Origin: Clostridiales bacterium
GTDB lineage: Bacteria; Bacillota; Clostridia; Lachnospirales; Lachnospiraceae
DNA: 23,813 bases
Direction of reading: 5' to 3'
NCBI GenBank assembly: GCA_018365455.1
Contig: JAGZJZ010000084.1
Coordinates: forward strand, 1-23,813
Shown here: piece by piece, positions 13,229 to 21,559 of the stretch
Layout of the letters: each line of letters starts with the position of its first letter
Position numbering within the stretch: position 1 is the stretch's first letter
Program-made: the position numbers and the translations under genes
Notes under the pieces: model-generated
Database searches by the model: none
The model's input: only the letters and a program-made list of their open reading frames with translations
What the model was told of the DNA's origin: nothing

Positions 13229-15787
13229 TTATGATAAATATCTTTTTAATATACGAGTCAATTCAATGACATCAATCGGCTTTGCTATATGGGCATTCAT
13301 ACCACATTCCAAGCAATTCTGTATGTCGTCAGAAAAAGCATCTGCACTCATAGCAATAATTGGAATGGTTAAGGCATCGGGATGATTTAGCCCCCGAATT
13401 GATTTTGTGGCCTCATATCCTGTCATATGCGGCATTCGTATGTCCATAAGTATGGCATCGTAATAACCATCTGGTGAACTTTGGAACTTGTCCAGACAGA
13501 TCTGGCCATCCTCTGCCCAATCCAGCTCTACGCCTAAATCTGATAACAATTCTCTTGCCACTTCCCAGTTAAGCTCATTATCCTCGGCAAGCAGGATACG
13601 CCGTCCGGATAGATCAATATTTTGATTCAATGTCTGATCCTGTTCTGTTTCAATGTCCATATACTGACGCAGAGCATGATACAACGTAGATTTAAAAAGC
13701 GGCTTGGAAATAAAACCACTAATACCCGCTTCACGGGCCTCCGCTTCAAATTCACTCCAGTCATATGCAGAAATCAGCAAAATCGGCACTTCATCCCCTA
13801 AATTACGCCGGATTTCTTTTGCAACCTGAATCCCATTCATGCCTGGCAGTTTCCAATCTAATAGAATGATTTGATAATCATCTCTTTTTTTGTGGTGATG
13901 GATTACCAGCTCTATTGCCTTTTCTCCGCTTAATGTCCATTCAGCTTTTATTCCGATGGATTTTAGTGCATCCGTGGCTGTCTCACATAATAACTCGTCA
14001 TCATCAACCACTAGCATATTCCATGAAGGAAGAACCATATCCATCTCTACGGCAACTGCTTTCTCAAAATCAAACGTGAGAAGAAACTCGGTACCTTTAT
14101 CAAGCTCACTTTTTATATCAATGGTTCCTTCCATTGCGTCCACAATATACTTAGTAATCGCCATTCCCAAACCGGCACCCTCAGTTTTATGTATTCTGGC
14201 TTCATCCGCACGGCTATAGGATTCAAATATTTTTTTCAGGAAATCTGGCGACATACCAATTCCGTTATCCTTAACCTTGATATGAATTTGGACATAATTT
14301 TCACCTTTCGGTGATTTTTCTTCAAAAAGGGATAATTGTATCGAACCGCCCTCCGGTGTATACTTCGTTGCATTTGATAAGAGATTTAGTAAAACCTGAT
14401 TCAAGCGGACACCATCACACCACACATTTTCTGTTAAGATATTTTCAACATGTATGTCAAAGGTTTGCTTTTTTGTCTTAACCTGTGGCTGCATAATATT
14501 AACAATTCCTTCAACAACTTCCTTTAATGAGATTTGTTCTGTTGTTAAAGTTAATTTCCCACTTTCGATTTTAGACATATCCAAAACATCATTGATCAGC
14601 CCTAATAGATGTTTACTCGATAATGTAATTTTTCTAAGGCAGTTCTGTACCTGCTTCCGGTCATCTATGTGGGCTGTGGCAATGGCGGTCATGCCCACGA
14701 TTGCATTCATGGGTGTACGGATATCATGGCTCATATTTGCTAAAAATTCGCTTTTGGCTTTGTTTGCTTCAAGAGCAGTCTGCCGGGCCTTCTCCAATTC
14801 ATGCACCTGAGAACGGGTTATAGAGAAATACCGAAGAAAAATCAATGTAAGAACGATCAAAACAAAAGCACAGGATAATAGTGTCATGAACATACGCTGG
14901 CTGCTCAGATTGTTTATGGCATCGTCTAATATACTATAAGGCATTACCGATACTAAATACCACTCAGAATAGGGTAATGAGATACCATAAATTTGCCGTT
15001 TCTCTCCATTTACGTCAAATATTGTAACAAATTCTTTATGATTTTTTAGTGCGTCACCAAATTCTTTAATTGAATTTTCAACAGATAACTCATTGGCTGA
15101 AGGGTCAAGCTGATTTTGCAGTTGTTCAAAAAGATACCACAACTCCGTGTTGGGGTTCTGTATTACAAAACTACCGTCTGACCTGATAATATGATAATAC
15201 ATCAGCTGCCCGTCCTCCTCTAAGGAAAGGAAATCGGTAATATATTCCAGAGGGACGGCTGCAATCAGGCCAGTGCTCCTATCTCCATTGTGCATCGGGT
15301 AAGCAGCATCAACGCCAAACAATACCACTTCTTTTCCATCAGCATCAACGCCCACAGCGACTCGTTGTTCCCCCCGTAATAATGCTTCTACAAAAGGTTC
15401 TGGATTAAGTGGCTGTATGGATTGTCCATAAAGCGTCTGAAAATCACCCTGGGCAGAACAAAGCGCTAAATAGTCAAATCCCCTGACCTGCGTCCTGAAA
15501 ATAAGCTCCTCATATAGACTCTCCTTATCTTTGTTATCTGTTGAGACAACAGAAACAACGCCGCTGACCTGATCAAAACGCAGTTTAATCACAGTTTCAA
15601 AGTGTCTGGACATCTGTTCACTCATTCCAGACATATAAATATTCCCAATTTCATAAACAGCATTTTTACTTTTTCGACTCATATAGACTCCGAGCAGACT
15701 GAAAATAATAATACTAAAAATCAAAAGCCCAATGAAACTGAATATTAGAAAACGTGTTGCAGAATTCCTTTTTTTACTGTTTCCCAT
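13229..15787 (-). CDS. Hybrid sensor histidine kinase with two receiver domains
   Basis: 852 residues. TM1 at about 13-35, a large extracytoplasmic Cache-like sensor (about 40-295) with two alpha/beta halves, and TM2 at about 299-319. HisKA is EFLANMSHDIRTPMNAIVG with His354. The ATPase domain has NLLSNATKYTPEG, DNGIGM and GAGLGMAITK, all intact. Receiver 1 (about 588-705) has DDDE and phospho-acceptor Asp644 in LLDWKLPGMNG. Receiver 2 (about 729-850) has AEDNE and Asp782 in LMDIRMPHMTG. There is no Hpt domain in the protein; a separate Hpt gene ends 5 bases upstream. The kinase should therefore pass phosphate His-Asp-His-Asp to a downstream receiver. The ligand is unknown; Cache domains usually bind small extracellular metabolites. 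Confidence 0.94.
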   Translation of the reverse strand: MGNSKKRNSATRFLIFSFIGLLIFSIIIFSLLGVYMSRKSKNAVYEIGNIYMSGMSEQMSRHFETVIKLRFDQVSGVVSVVSTDNKDKESLYEELIFRTQVRGFDYLALCSAQGDFQTLYGQSIQPLNPEPFVEALLRGEQRVAVGVDADGKEVVLFGVDAAYPMHNGDRSTGLIAAVPLEYITDFLSLEEDGQLMYYHIIRSDGSFVIQNPNTELWYLFEQLQNQLDPSANELSVENSIKEFGDALKNHKEFVTIFDVNGEKRQIYGISLPYSEWYLVSVMPYSILDDAINNLSSQRMFMTLLSCAFVLIVLTLIFLRYFSITRSQVHELEKARQTALEANKAKSEFLANMSHDIRTPMNAIVGMTAIATAHIDDRKQVQNCLRKITLSSKHLLGLINDVLDMSKIESGKLTLTTEQISLKEVVEGIVNIMQPQVKTKKQTFDIHVENILTENVWCDGVRLNQVLLNLLSNATKYTPEGGSIQLSLFEEKSPKGENYVQIHIKVKDNGIGMSPDFLKKIFESYSRADEARIHKTEGAGLGMAITKYIVDAMEGTIDIKSELDKGTEFLLTFDFEKAVAVEMDMVLPSWNMLVVDDDELLCETATDALKSIGIKAEWTLSGEKAIELVIHHHKKRDDYQIILLDWKLPGMNGIQVAKEIRRNLGDEVPILLISAYDWSEFEAEAREAGISGFISKPLFKSTLYHALRQYMDIETEQDQTLNQNIDLSGRRILLAEDNELNWEVARELLSDLGVELDWAEDGQICLDKFQSSPDGYYDAILMDIRMPHMTGYEATKSIRGLNHPDALTIPIIAMSADAFSDDIQNCLECGMNAHIAKPIDVIELTRILKRYLS

Positions 15788-15792
15788 TGATG

Positions 15793-16155
15793 TTATTCCT
15801 CCCTGGAACTCTTAAATTCTTTAATAACATTGATTGTTTCATAGTAATCCATTGATAATTTCGGCATCATATCGACAGCCGTATTCCAATCGTTTTCTTT
15901 TAATGCTTTTGTTACCAAATTACTGCTCTCAAACAATCTGGTAAAAGAAAGATTTTGACAAATCCCTTTGAGTGTATGAACGGCTCTTAGAGCCTCTTCA
16001 TAATCCTTATTTCCCATAGATGTTTCAAACAAGCGAAAGCTTTTATCATCCAAGAATTTGTAAACAAATTTCTGAACGATTTGTTCATGCCGCAGTCTGC
16101 CCAATACCTCATCAAAATCGCCGCCAAATTTTATATAACAATCTATTAGATTCAT
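15793..16155 (-). CDS. Stand-alone Hpt phosphotransfer protein
   Basis: 120 residues, all helical. The Hpt box is AVHTLKGICQNLSF with phospho-His60. I chose the ATG at 16155, 10 bases after GGAGG; a GTG at 16161 has only 4 bases of spacing. The gene sits between the REC-HD-GYP-GGDEF gene (18-base gap) and the hybrid kinase (5-base gap), the place expected for the shuttle that carries phosphate from the kinase receivers to the output receiver. No other domain is present. Confidence 0.93.
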   Translation of the reverse strand: MNLIDCYIKFGGDFDEVLGRLRHEQIVQKFVYKFLDDKSFRLFETSMGNKDYEEALRAVHTLKGICQNLSFTRLFESSNLVTKALKENDWNTAVDMMPKLSMDYYETINVIKEFKSSREE

Positions 16156-16173
16156 AATCACAATTCCTCCATT

Positions 16174-17826
16174 TTAAATGTTGTCTGTGCTGCCTTCTTC
16201 CTCGTTTAGAAAACATATGGTTACCTGATTTTTTACTTTTTTTGATTGATACATCATATTGTCTGCCGCTTTGAAAAGTTCTTTTGTGTTCCCTATTCCA
16301 TATGCTCCGCCTATGCTTAGAGACATATGTAGTTCTGGATGTTCATCAATTATCAGACAATCAACGGAATACCTGATTCGCTCCAGTTTTTTCTCAAATA
16401 TATCTGCAGGTATACTGAAAAAGATAATTACAAATTCATCGCCACCATAACGGATAACAGCATCTGTTTTTCGTACACAGGATAAAACGCTTTGTGCAAT
16501 GCTCTGCAATACGATATCACCAACATCATGGCCGTAATTGTCATTGATATGCTTAAAATTATCTACATCAATTACCACCATCGCCTGAATATCGTCCGCT
16601 CTTTGAAAATGCTCGTCATAATAACGGCGATTGTATACACTGGTTAATGAATCAATATATAATAATTTTAGATGCCGCTGTTTGCGAGACAGGAAGGTAT
16701 ATTTTTCATAGGAAAACAGCCTGTCGTAGTCTATTTTTTTTCTTATATCCTGAATATTTTTAGTTTCTTGTTCAGGGGAGACTTCCATAAGCTCACTTTC
16801 AAGAGTATCTGCAATTTCTTGCAGACACAGTAAAAGAGAAGGATTAAATGCACCGCATTGTCCTTCTAAAATCATTTTCAAAGCTTCTTCATGTGAATAA
16901 GCTTTCTTATAGCATCGCTCACTGGTCAAGGCATCGTATACATCGGCCAACGCGACCACCTGAGCGGCTATGGGAATTTCCTCTCCCTTTAATCCATCCG
17001 GATAACCATTGCCATCATACCTTTCGTGGTGCCATCGGCAGATCTCAGAAGCCACTTTAACAAGGGGAGCTTCCTGCTGCTCAATGGGCAGGTCTAATAG
17101 CATATTGGCACCAACCATGGAGTGAGTTTTTATCACTTCAAATTCCTCTTCCGTCAGTCGTCCAGGTTTATTCAGTATTGCATCCGAAATTGAGATTTTC
17201 CCAATATCATGCAGCGCAGAAGCAGTACTGATTAAAGAAATATCTGCATTGGACAAAGAATATTGATCTGTATGCTGAACCAACTGTTTCAGTAAATATT
17301 TTGTAATCGTATTAACATGCAGTATATGTAGGCCGCTCTCTCCATTACGGAATTCCACAATATGAGACAAAATTGAAATCATCAGCTTATTATTCTTTTC
17401 CTGCTCATAAAATTGTTCTACAATAATTTTTTCAAGACGCTGTTGCCTTGCATATAAAAACATCGTATTAGAAATTCGACGCTGGACTATGGTCGAATCA
17501 AACGGTCGGCTAATGTAGTCAAAAGCCCCCAAGTCATAGGCTTGCTTTATATTGGCAGGAGAATCATCAGCAGATATCATAATAACAGCGAAGGTGTCAT
17601 TCCAGTGGTATTTGTTTATGTAGGCTAATACTTCAAATCCGTTCATTTCAGGCATTATAATGTCCAGAAGCAGAAGGGAGAAATCTGTTCTTTGCTTTGA
17701 AAGAACAGCAATTGCTTCTACACCATTCTCAGCCTCAACTACATCATATTTCTCTTCCAAAATATCCACTAAAAGAGCGCGATTCATTTCTGAATCGTCC
17801 ACAATTAAAATTTTTTGTTTTTCCAT
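16174..17826 (-). CDS. REC-HD-GYP-GGDEF c-di-GMP signalling protein
   Basis: 550 residues. Receiver (about 5-120) with DDSE and phospho-acceptor Asp55. HD-GYP phosphodiesterase domain (about 145-340) with ALHDIGKI (His206, Asp207) and HHERYDGNGYPDG (266-278). GGDEF cyclase domain (about 385-535) with an intact RYGGDEF site (461-465) and an inhibitory RxxD site (Arg452-Asp455) nine residues before it. Both domains look catalytically complete, so the protein could make and hydrolyse c-di-GMP, with phosphorylation choosing the balance (inference). ATG at 17826 is preferred; a TTG at 17835 also exists. It is the first gene of the operon with the Hpt and hybrid kinase, behind a good promoter. Confidence 0.94.
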   Translation of the reverse strand: MEKQKILIVDDSEMNRALLVDILEEKYDVVEAENGVEAIAVLSKQRTDFSLLLLDIIMPEMNGFEVLAYINKYHWNDTFAVIMISADDSPANIKQAYDLGAFDYISRPFDSTIVQRRISNTMFLYARQQRLEKIIVEQFYEQEKNNKLMISILSHIVEFRNGESGLHILHVNTITKYLLKQLVQHTDQYSLSNADISLISTASALHDIGKISISDAILNKPGRLTEEEFEVIKTHSMVGANMLLDLPIEQQEAPLVKVASEICRWHHERYDGNGYPDGLKGEEIPIAAQVVALADVYDALTSERCYKKAYSHEEALKMILEGQCGAFNPSLLLCLQEIADTLESELMEVSPEQETKNIQDIRKKIDYDRLFSYEKYTFLSRKQRHLKLLYIDSLTSVYNRRYYDEHFQRADDIQAMVVIDVDNFKHINDNYGHDVGDIVLQSIAQSVLSCVRKTDAVIRYGGDEFVIIFFSIPADIFEKKLERIRYSVDCLIIDEHPELHMSLSIGGAYGIGNTKELFKAADNMMYQSKKVKNQVTICFLNEEEGSTDNI

Positions 17827-17862
17827 GATACTCAAACTCTTTTCTAATAATTATACAGTTTT

Positions 17863-17892
17863 ATTATAAATGATATCCTTATATACTGGCAA
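17863..17892 (-). promoter_or_regulatory. Promoter of the phosphorelay operon
   Basis: On the minus strand TTGCCA (17892-17887), an 18-bp spacer and a perfect TATAAT (17868-17863). It starts about 37 bases before the ATG at 17826. Confidence 0.72.
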
Positions 17893-17936
17893 TATTCATA
17901 TTGGTAAGGTGTGCAAATAGGTTTACGTCTTTAATA

Positions 17937-17965
17937 CTGACAAATTAGTTTCATTATGATATAAT
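17937..17965 (+). promoter_or_regulatory. Promoter of the double-GntR regulator gene
   Basis: CTGACA (17937-17942), a 17-bp spacer and TATAAT (17960-17965). The gene's AGGAGG ribosome site starts only 10 bases later, so the 5' leader is very short. It is divergent from the phosphorelay promoter, with only 44 bp between the two -35 boxes. Confidence 0.78.
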
Positions 17966-17986
17966 CAGATAGATAGGAGGCTAGTT

Positions 17987-19450
17987 ATGAAACCACAAGA
18001 AACAAAATTTTCATTTGTATATAACGAAATTAAGCAACGCATTTTGGATGGCTATATACTTTCTGGGAATTCCTTGCCATCTTCAAGGATGCTTTGCAAA
18101 CAATTTCATGTAAGCAGATATACGATTAACCGTGTCTTTGACGCATTACGGGAGGATGGGCTGATTGATATTCAGCCTCGTCTTGCACCCATCGTTGTTT
18201 CAGGAATAGATACTTGTAATTCATCAAATACTGTTTTCGACATTTTAAAACAAAAAGAAGTTATTCTACAGGTATATCAAACTTTTGGGCTGATAATGCC
18301 TCCACTTCTGGTTTTCGCCTCACAAAACTGCGAATTGGAATTTCTCCCTAACTATAAACAAGCTATGAAAGTGTCACGTTTAGGGGTTTCTGCTGGAGGA
18401 TGGCGCCCTCCTTCTCATTTTGGGGCGGATATATTAAAAATCGGCGGTAATGAGTTGTTTAGCGAGCTTTATTCAACGTTTGACTTATACAATAAACTTA
18501 CTTTTTTTACAGAAGAATGCCCTTATTTCTCTGAACACTTTTTAAAGGGTTCGGCATCTGTAACAGGTGTTATTATAGATATATTGAAAGGCAAGGATCC
18601 ATTAGTAAAGCATGAACAACTATCAAACGTGTATCAAAAGCTAACAGATTCTATTGAATCTACATTAAAGTACTTGTCAGATGCCACACCTATATGTCCT
18701 GCACAAACTGGTATATTATATTCATGGAATCCCATGCGTGGTCAGGATTATTATTACTCAAAAATTGTTGATGAGTTGAACCTAAAAATTGGCCTTGGAG
18801 AATATTCTGTCGGAATGTATCTTCCATATGAAAAACAGCTGGCCAGTCAGTATGATGTCTCTATATCGACAGTCAGAAAAGCATTGTCAGAACTCGAACA
18901 AAGAGGTTTCGTAAAGACATTAAATGGTAAAGGCACTATCGTTATAGAGCCAGATAATATGAAGCTCCATCAGCTGGCTCTTAATTCCGGTTATGTGGGA
19001 AAAGCATTACGTTACCTTCACGCACTGCAGCTAATGGTACTAATTATTCGCCCAGCCGCTTTAGCTGCAGCTCCGCAGTTTACAAGAGAAGAACTGGGCG
19101 AGTTAACAGATAGATTTACTTCTTCTAACTCTATTTATTTAATAGATATTTTGGAATCCATAATGAAACATATCACGTTAGAACCTTTATATGTTATATT
19201 ATCTGAAACTAATCATCTTCTTGAATGGGGACACTACTTTGCTTATTATCCGGTCAAGAGACATACAATTTCACATCTCAACAAGCAAGTCATTCTAGCG
19301 CTTCAGCAATTACGTAAAGGTAATGCGTGCTCCTTTGCGGATGGCATAGCAGATTGTTACCGTTACAATTTGGTTCGTGTGAAGAAGCATATGATTGAAA
19401 AATATAATCTTCGTAATGTAGCTAATATTCGGATTCCAGAAAAATACTAG
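17987..19450 (+). CDS. GntR-family regulator with two winged-helix domains
   Basis: 487 residues. The first GntR wHTH lies at about 8-72 (QRILDGYILSGNSLPSSRML, VSRYTINRVFDALREDG). A middle region of about 180 residues has no clear motif. The second GntR wHTH is at about 255-320 (GMYLPYEKQLASQYDVS, ISTVRKALSELEQRGFV, GKGTIVI). The C-terminal 160 residues are helical and may bind a ligand or mediate dimerisation. GntR proteins normally have one wHTH, so one chain here could hold a whole palindromic operator. ATG has AGGAGG 6 bases upstream. Divergent placement from the c-di-GMP phosphorelay suggests it regulates that operon and itself; this is inference. Confidence 0.9.
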   Translation: MKPQETKFSFVYNEIKQRILDGYILSGNSLPSSRMLCKQFHVSRYTINRVFDALREDGLIDIQPRLAPIVVSGIDTCNSSNTVFDILKQKEVILQVYQTFGLIMPPLLVFASQNCELEFLPNYKQAMKVSRLGVSAGGWRPPSHFGADILKIGGNELFSELYSTFDLYNKLTFFTEECPYFSEHFLKGSASVTGVIIDILKGKDPLVKHEQLSNVYQKLTDSIESTLKYLSDATPICPAQTGILYSWNPMRGQDYYYSKIVDELNLKIGLGEYSVGMYLPYEKQLASQYDVSISTVRKALSELEQRGFVKTLNGKGTIVIEPDNMKLHQLALNSGYVGKALRYLHALQLMVLIIRPAALAAAPQFTREELGELTDRFTSSNSIYLIDILESIMKHITLEPLYVILSETNHLLEWGHYFAYYPVKRHTISHLNKQVILALQQLRKGNACSFADGIADCYRYNLVRVKKHMIEKYNLRNVANIRIPEKY

Positions 19451-19457
19451 CCTGAGT

Positions 19458-19502
19458 AAAACCAGTAGGGCAAGGACATCTTGTTTCTGCTGGTTTTTCT
19501 CA
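19458..19502 (+). terminator. Terminator of the GntR regulator gene
   Basis: AAAACCAGTAG (19458-19468) pairs with CTGCTGGTTTT (19487-19497), 11 bp with one G-U, and the stem runs into TTTTTCTCATTTT. It starts 7 bases after the stop codon. Confidence 0.85.
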
Positions 19503-19640
19503 TTTTCAGCCAGAATCTTCTACCATTCTATACTACCGACTAATGGATGAGTTATGAAAGGTATAATATTTTGAAAATCGTAGAAAAAAGTAAGCGATGA
19601 ATAACATACCGTACAATCATCACTTAAAAAAGTGGTTGCA

Positions 19641-19751
19641 ATCAAGTAGAAGGGAGTGGTTAACTCCCGTCCTCTCAGTCGAGTAAGTAAGAGGACTTTC
19701 ACCTCAAACTTCTCACGGAACCGTACGTGAAAGTCTCCTTTCATACGGCTC
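19641..19751 (-). mobile_element. Group II intron 3' fragment (domain V and domain VI region)
   Basis: Domain V occupies exactly 34 bases, 19718-19751 on the minus strand. GAGCCGTA pairs with TACGGTTC, a 2-base CG bulge follows, then TGAAAG/CTTTCA closed by a GAGA tetraloop. The catalytic AGC triad is present. Downstream are two more hairpins, GTCCTCT/AGAGGAC (19696-19669) and GGGAGT/ACTCCC (19668-19652), and then TTCTACTTGAT, the probable 3' end region. Nothing of domains I-IV or a reverse transcriptase is found upstream; an IS110 fragment stands there instead. The ribozyme is therefore truncated and inactive by itself. The exact 3' splice point is uncertain. Confidence 0.8.
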
Positions 19752-19767
19752 TTACGGTTTTGGGCGG

Positions 19768-20031
19768 GGCATAATCAATATCGCCTTTGAGGCTCAAAAT
19801 ACACGTCTCATTAAATCCGGCAATCGATTTTTAAAGTATTATCTGGGTGAAGCTGCTTTGTCTCTTGTGAAATGCGACACAGAGTACAAGAACTTCTACC
19901 ACCTCAAATATAAAGAGGTGAACAAGTACCAGCATAAACGTGCACTTGCCTTAACTGCCCGTAAATTTGTGCGGCTGATCTTTCGGCTTCTGAAAGACAA
20001 CCGCTTGTATATTCCGTCAGAACAACGGTAA
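19768..20031 (+). pseudogene. IS110-family transposase, C-terminal fragment
   Basis: An open frame of 87 codons and a TAA at 20029-20031 reads like the end of a Transposase_20 (IS110/IS1111) protein: SGNRFLKYYLGEAALSLVK, FYHLKYKEVNKYQHKRALAL, TARKFVRLIFRLLKDNRLY. Upstream, the sequence turns into group II intron domain V within about 15 bases, so the N-terminal catalytic DEDD part is missing. No start codon with a ribosome site exists. It is a broken insertion sequence. Confidence 0.85.
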
Positions 20032-20115
20032 CCGTTGCTTACTAACATGCGCTACGCCCTGCTTCTATTTTTTTGAGCAGAACCGACAGGGCTTAGGTGG
20101 GTGTTTTGCGTTTTT

Positions 20116-20162
20116 TCAATAGAACTGAAAATTTATATGAATTTTCTCCAATTCTCTATTGA
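20116..20162. repeat. Nested hairpin downstream of the IS110 fragment
   Basis: TCAATAGA (20116-20123) pairs with TCTATTGA (20155-20162), and inside it GAAAATT (20127-20133) pairs with AATTTTC (20140-20146). The rest of 20032-20328 holds no gene; it is probably the non-coding 3' part of the insertion sequence, where IS110-group elements can carry structured RNA. Confidence 0.5.
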
Positions 20163-20290
20163 CATTTCACCGCTGGACTAATCGGAAGGCCAGGCGCAAA
20201 CGGAAATAAGATTTCTATATCCGAGAACAATAAAAAGCCATCCGCCGGTTGATTGGCAAATGACTTTCGTTAAGCTCTATTGCGTTGTGG

Positions 20291-20317
20291 TAGTTGTGCC
20301 CATTTTTGGCACAACTA
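20291..20317. repeat. Perfect 10-bp hairpin
   Basis: TAGTTGTGCC (20291-20300) pairs with GGCACAACTA (20308-20317), loop of 7. It lies 12 bases past the end of the decayed element gene at 20329 and could be its minus-strand terminator, but the following U-tract is weak. Confidence 0.5.
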
Positions 20318-20328
20318 CGATAAAGAGA

Positions 20329-20609
20329 CTACTCTTTTTCTTTCTTCGACACCTGCTCATGGGCTTCCTGCTGGACGAGCAGCCCCGCCGAAAAGCCTTA
20401 TTTGAAGTAACTTTCATTTTCCTCGTACTGGGCGATTGCTACTTGCTCCCGCAGTTCCTCTACCAGTGCATAGTCCTCTTTACTCGGCGTTCCGATAAGG
20501 TGTCCATCAGGTCGGCGCTGGCCTTGACTGCCTGTTTGAATCTCGGTGAATCAGCGACCACTGTTTCACAGGGATAAAATCTGCCGTTAAACATTTCTTC
20601 CAGAATCAT
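20329..20609 (-). pseudogene. Small conjugative-element protein (DUF6809-like), frameshifted
   Basis: From ATG 20609 the frame reads MILEEMFNGRFYPCETVVAD, then KQAVKASADLMDTLSER. A one-base deletion after SER shifts to SKEDYALVEELREQVAIAQY and EENESYFK. A TAA follows where Tyr is expected, then GFSAGLLVQQEAHEQVSKK and the stop at 20329. Small proteins of this build accompany clostridial conjugative elements; the DUF number is from memory and uncertain. The start overlaps the end of the TnpV-like gene, consistent with one former operon. Confidence 0.7.
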
Positions 20610-20829
20610 GCGCCCACCCTCTCAGCCAAAAATCATCTCGAATGATCTCCTCTACCCGGCTGCGGATGCTGTTCATGGCTCCGACCCAGGCGAGCTGGTC
20701 ATGGGCTTTCAGTTCCTCGGTGACGCCCTCCGCCTCCTGCATCTGCGTGATAATACACGCCGGCCGGTCAGTAGCCTGCTCATTCAGGTCGGCAAGATAC
20801 GTCCAGAGTTTCTTTTGTAAATGCTCCAT
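20587..20829 (-). CDS. TnpV-like transposon-encoded protein, short form
   Basis: 80 residues. The core LWTYLADLNEQATDR, QMQEAEGVTEELKAHDQLAW and MNSIRSRVEEII matches the C-terminal half of TnpV proteins of clostridial transposons. AGGAGG lies 6 bases before ATG 20829, so this short form could still be translated. Full TnpV proteins carry about 50 more residues at the N-terminus. The last residues (FWLRGWAHDSGRNV) depart from the family and run into the next gene start. Function in the element is unknown. Confidence 0.65.
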   Translation of the reverse strand: MEHLQKKLWTYLADLNEQATDRPACIITQMQEAEGVTEELKAHDQLAWVGAMNSIRSRVEEIIRDDFWLRGWAHDSGRNV

Positions 20830-20972
20830 GTTCGACCTCCTGTATTCAGTTTTTTCAGAATCCAGTTAATCGTGTCCCTGTTCATGTAAAATTCAAGGCA
20901 ACTGAACTCTTCACGAACAAGTATGGCATATCCTTGCCCTGTTTTGTATTGTATCCAATCAGAGTAAACCAT
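20784..20972 (-). CDS. Hypothetical small protein upstream of the TnpV-like gene
   Basis: 62 residues from ATG 20972, protein-like over SDWIQYKTGQGYAILVREEF and YMNRDTINWILKKLNTGG. No family is recognised and no ribosome site is visible. Its 3' end overlaps the TnpV-like start by 46 bases in another frame, and the last 15 residues are probably not native. It may be a fragment of a larger element gene. Confidence 0.35.
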   Translation of the reverse strand: MVYSDWIQYKTGQGYAILVREEFSCLEFYMNRDTINWILKKLNTGGRTWSIYKRNSGRILPT

Positions 20973-21016
20973 CTTGTACAAATATAGGAATTATTGGCTA
21001 TCTATCATACCGCCAC

Positions 21017-21559
21017 TTATATTATTTCTCCTTTTTCCGTCTCTTCCTCCACAGGACGCCATGCCTCACCAAAATTTATATCCTTAAATAACGAGGCAAG
21101 ACCTGTGATTTGCTTAAGGCGCAATACCTCATCTCTATTCATTCCCAAATGTTTTGAAATCCATGCATCTGAACGTCCAAGCTCATGAAGTTCTTTTACA
21201 ATATTACTCATCAGATCCACATCGTGAGACCCTCGTGCCCTGTTGTGACGCACGGTACTGGCTATACGTTTGTCAAGTGGTTTCTTGATAATAGAGACCG
21301 GTAACAAGCCTTGTTCTCTTTCATATATATCCGGATGGTCCATCATTACTTGGTACCGATGGAAACCATCAACAATTAAATAAACATCCTGTGATTTTGA
21401 ATAGTAACAGACCACTGGCATCGTATATCCATCTTCCTTGATACTTTCGTATAACAGCTTCATTTCAGGCGGTGGTACTTTATTCGGATTGTAGCCATTA
21501 GGCCGTACCTTTTCTATCGGAACAGCGATTACATCATAAACTGGGCTTCTATACTTCAT
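21017..21559 (-). CDS. ibrB: ParB-like nuclease-domain protein (IbrB-like)
   Basis: 180 residues. The N-terminal ParB-like fold shows VPIEKVRPNGYNPNKV, LLYESIKEDGYTMPVV and VDGFHRYQVM, where GFHR corresponds to the ParB ERxR box. It continues with RHNRARGSHD and a C-terminal helix-turn-helix (LHELGRSDAWISKHLGMNRDEV). ATG 21559 has GAGG 9 bases upstream and overlaps the IbrA-like stop by 11 bases. IbrB was named in E. coli as a regulator with IbrA on prophage-like DNA. The molecular activity is not settled; ParB-like domains can bind CTP and DNA or act as nucleases. It appears intact despite the debris around it. Confidence 0.85.
   Translation of the reverse strand: MKYRSPVYDVIAVPIEKVRPNGYNPNKVPPPEMKLLYESIKEDGYTMPVVCYYSKSQDVYLIVDGFHRYQVMMDHPDIYEREQGLLPVSIIKKPLDKRIASTVRHNRARGSHDVDLMSNIVKELHELGRSDAWISKHLGMNRDEVLRLKQITGLASLFKDINFGEAWRPVEEETEKGEII

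Noticed and set aside
19520..19744. A 74-codon minus-strand frame
   Set aside because: It is the translation of group II intron domain V/VI and flank; the RNA structure explains the sequence.
20260..20577. A 105-codon plus-strand frame
   Set aside because: It is antisense to a frameshifted element gene whose reading frame is recognisable on the minus strand.
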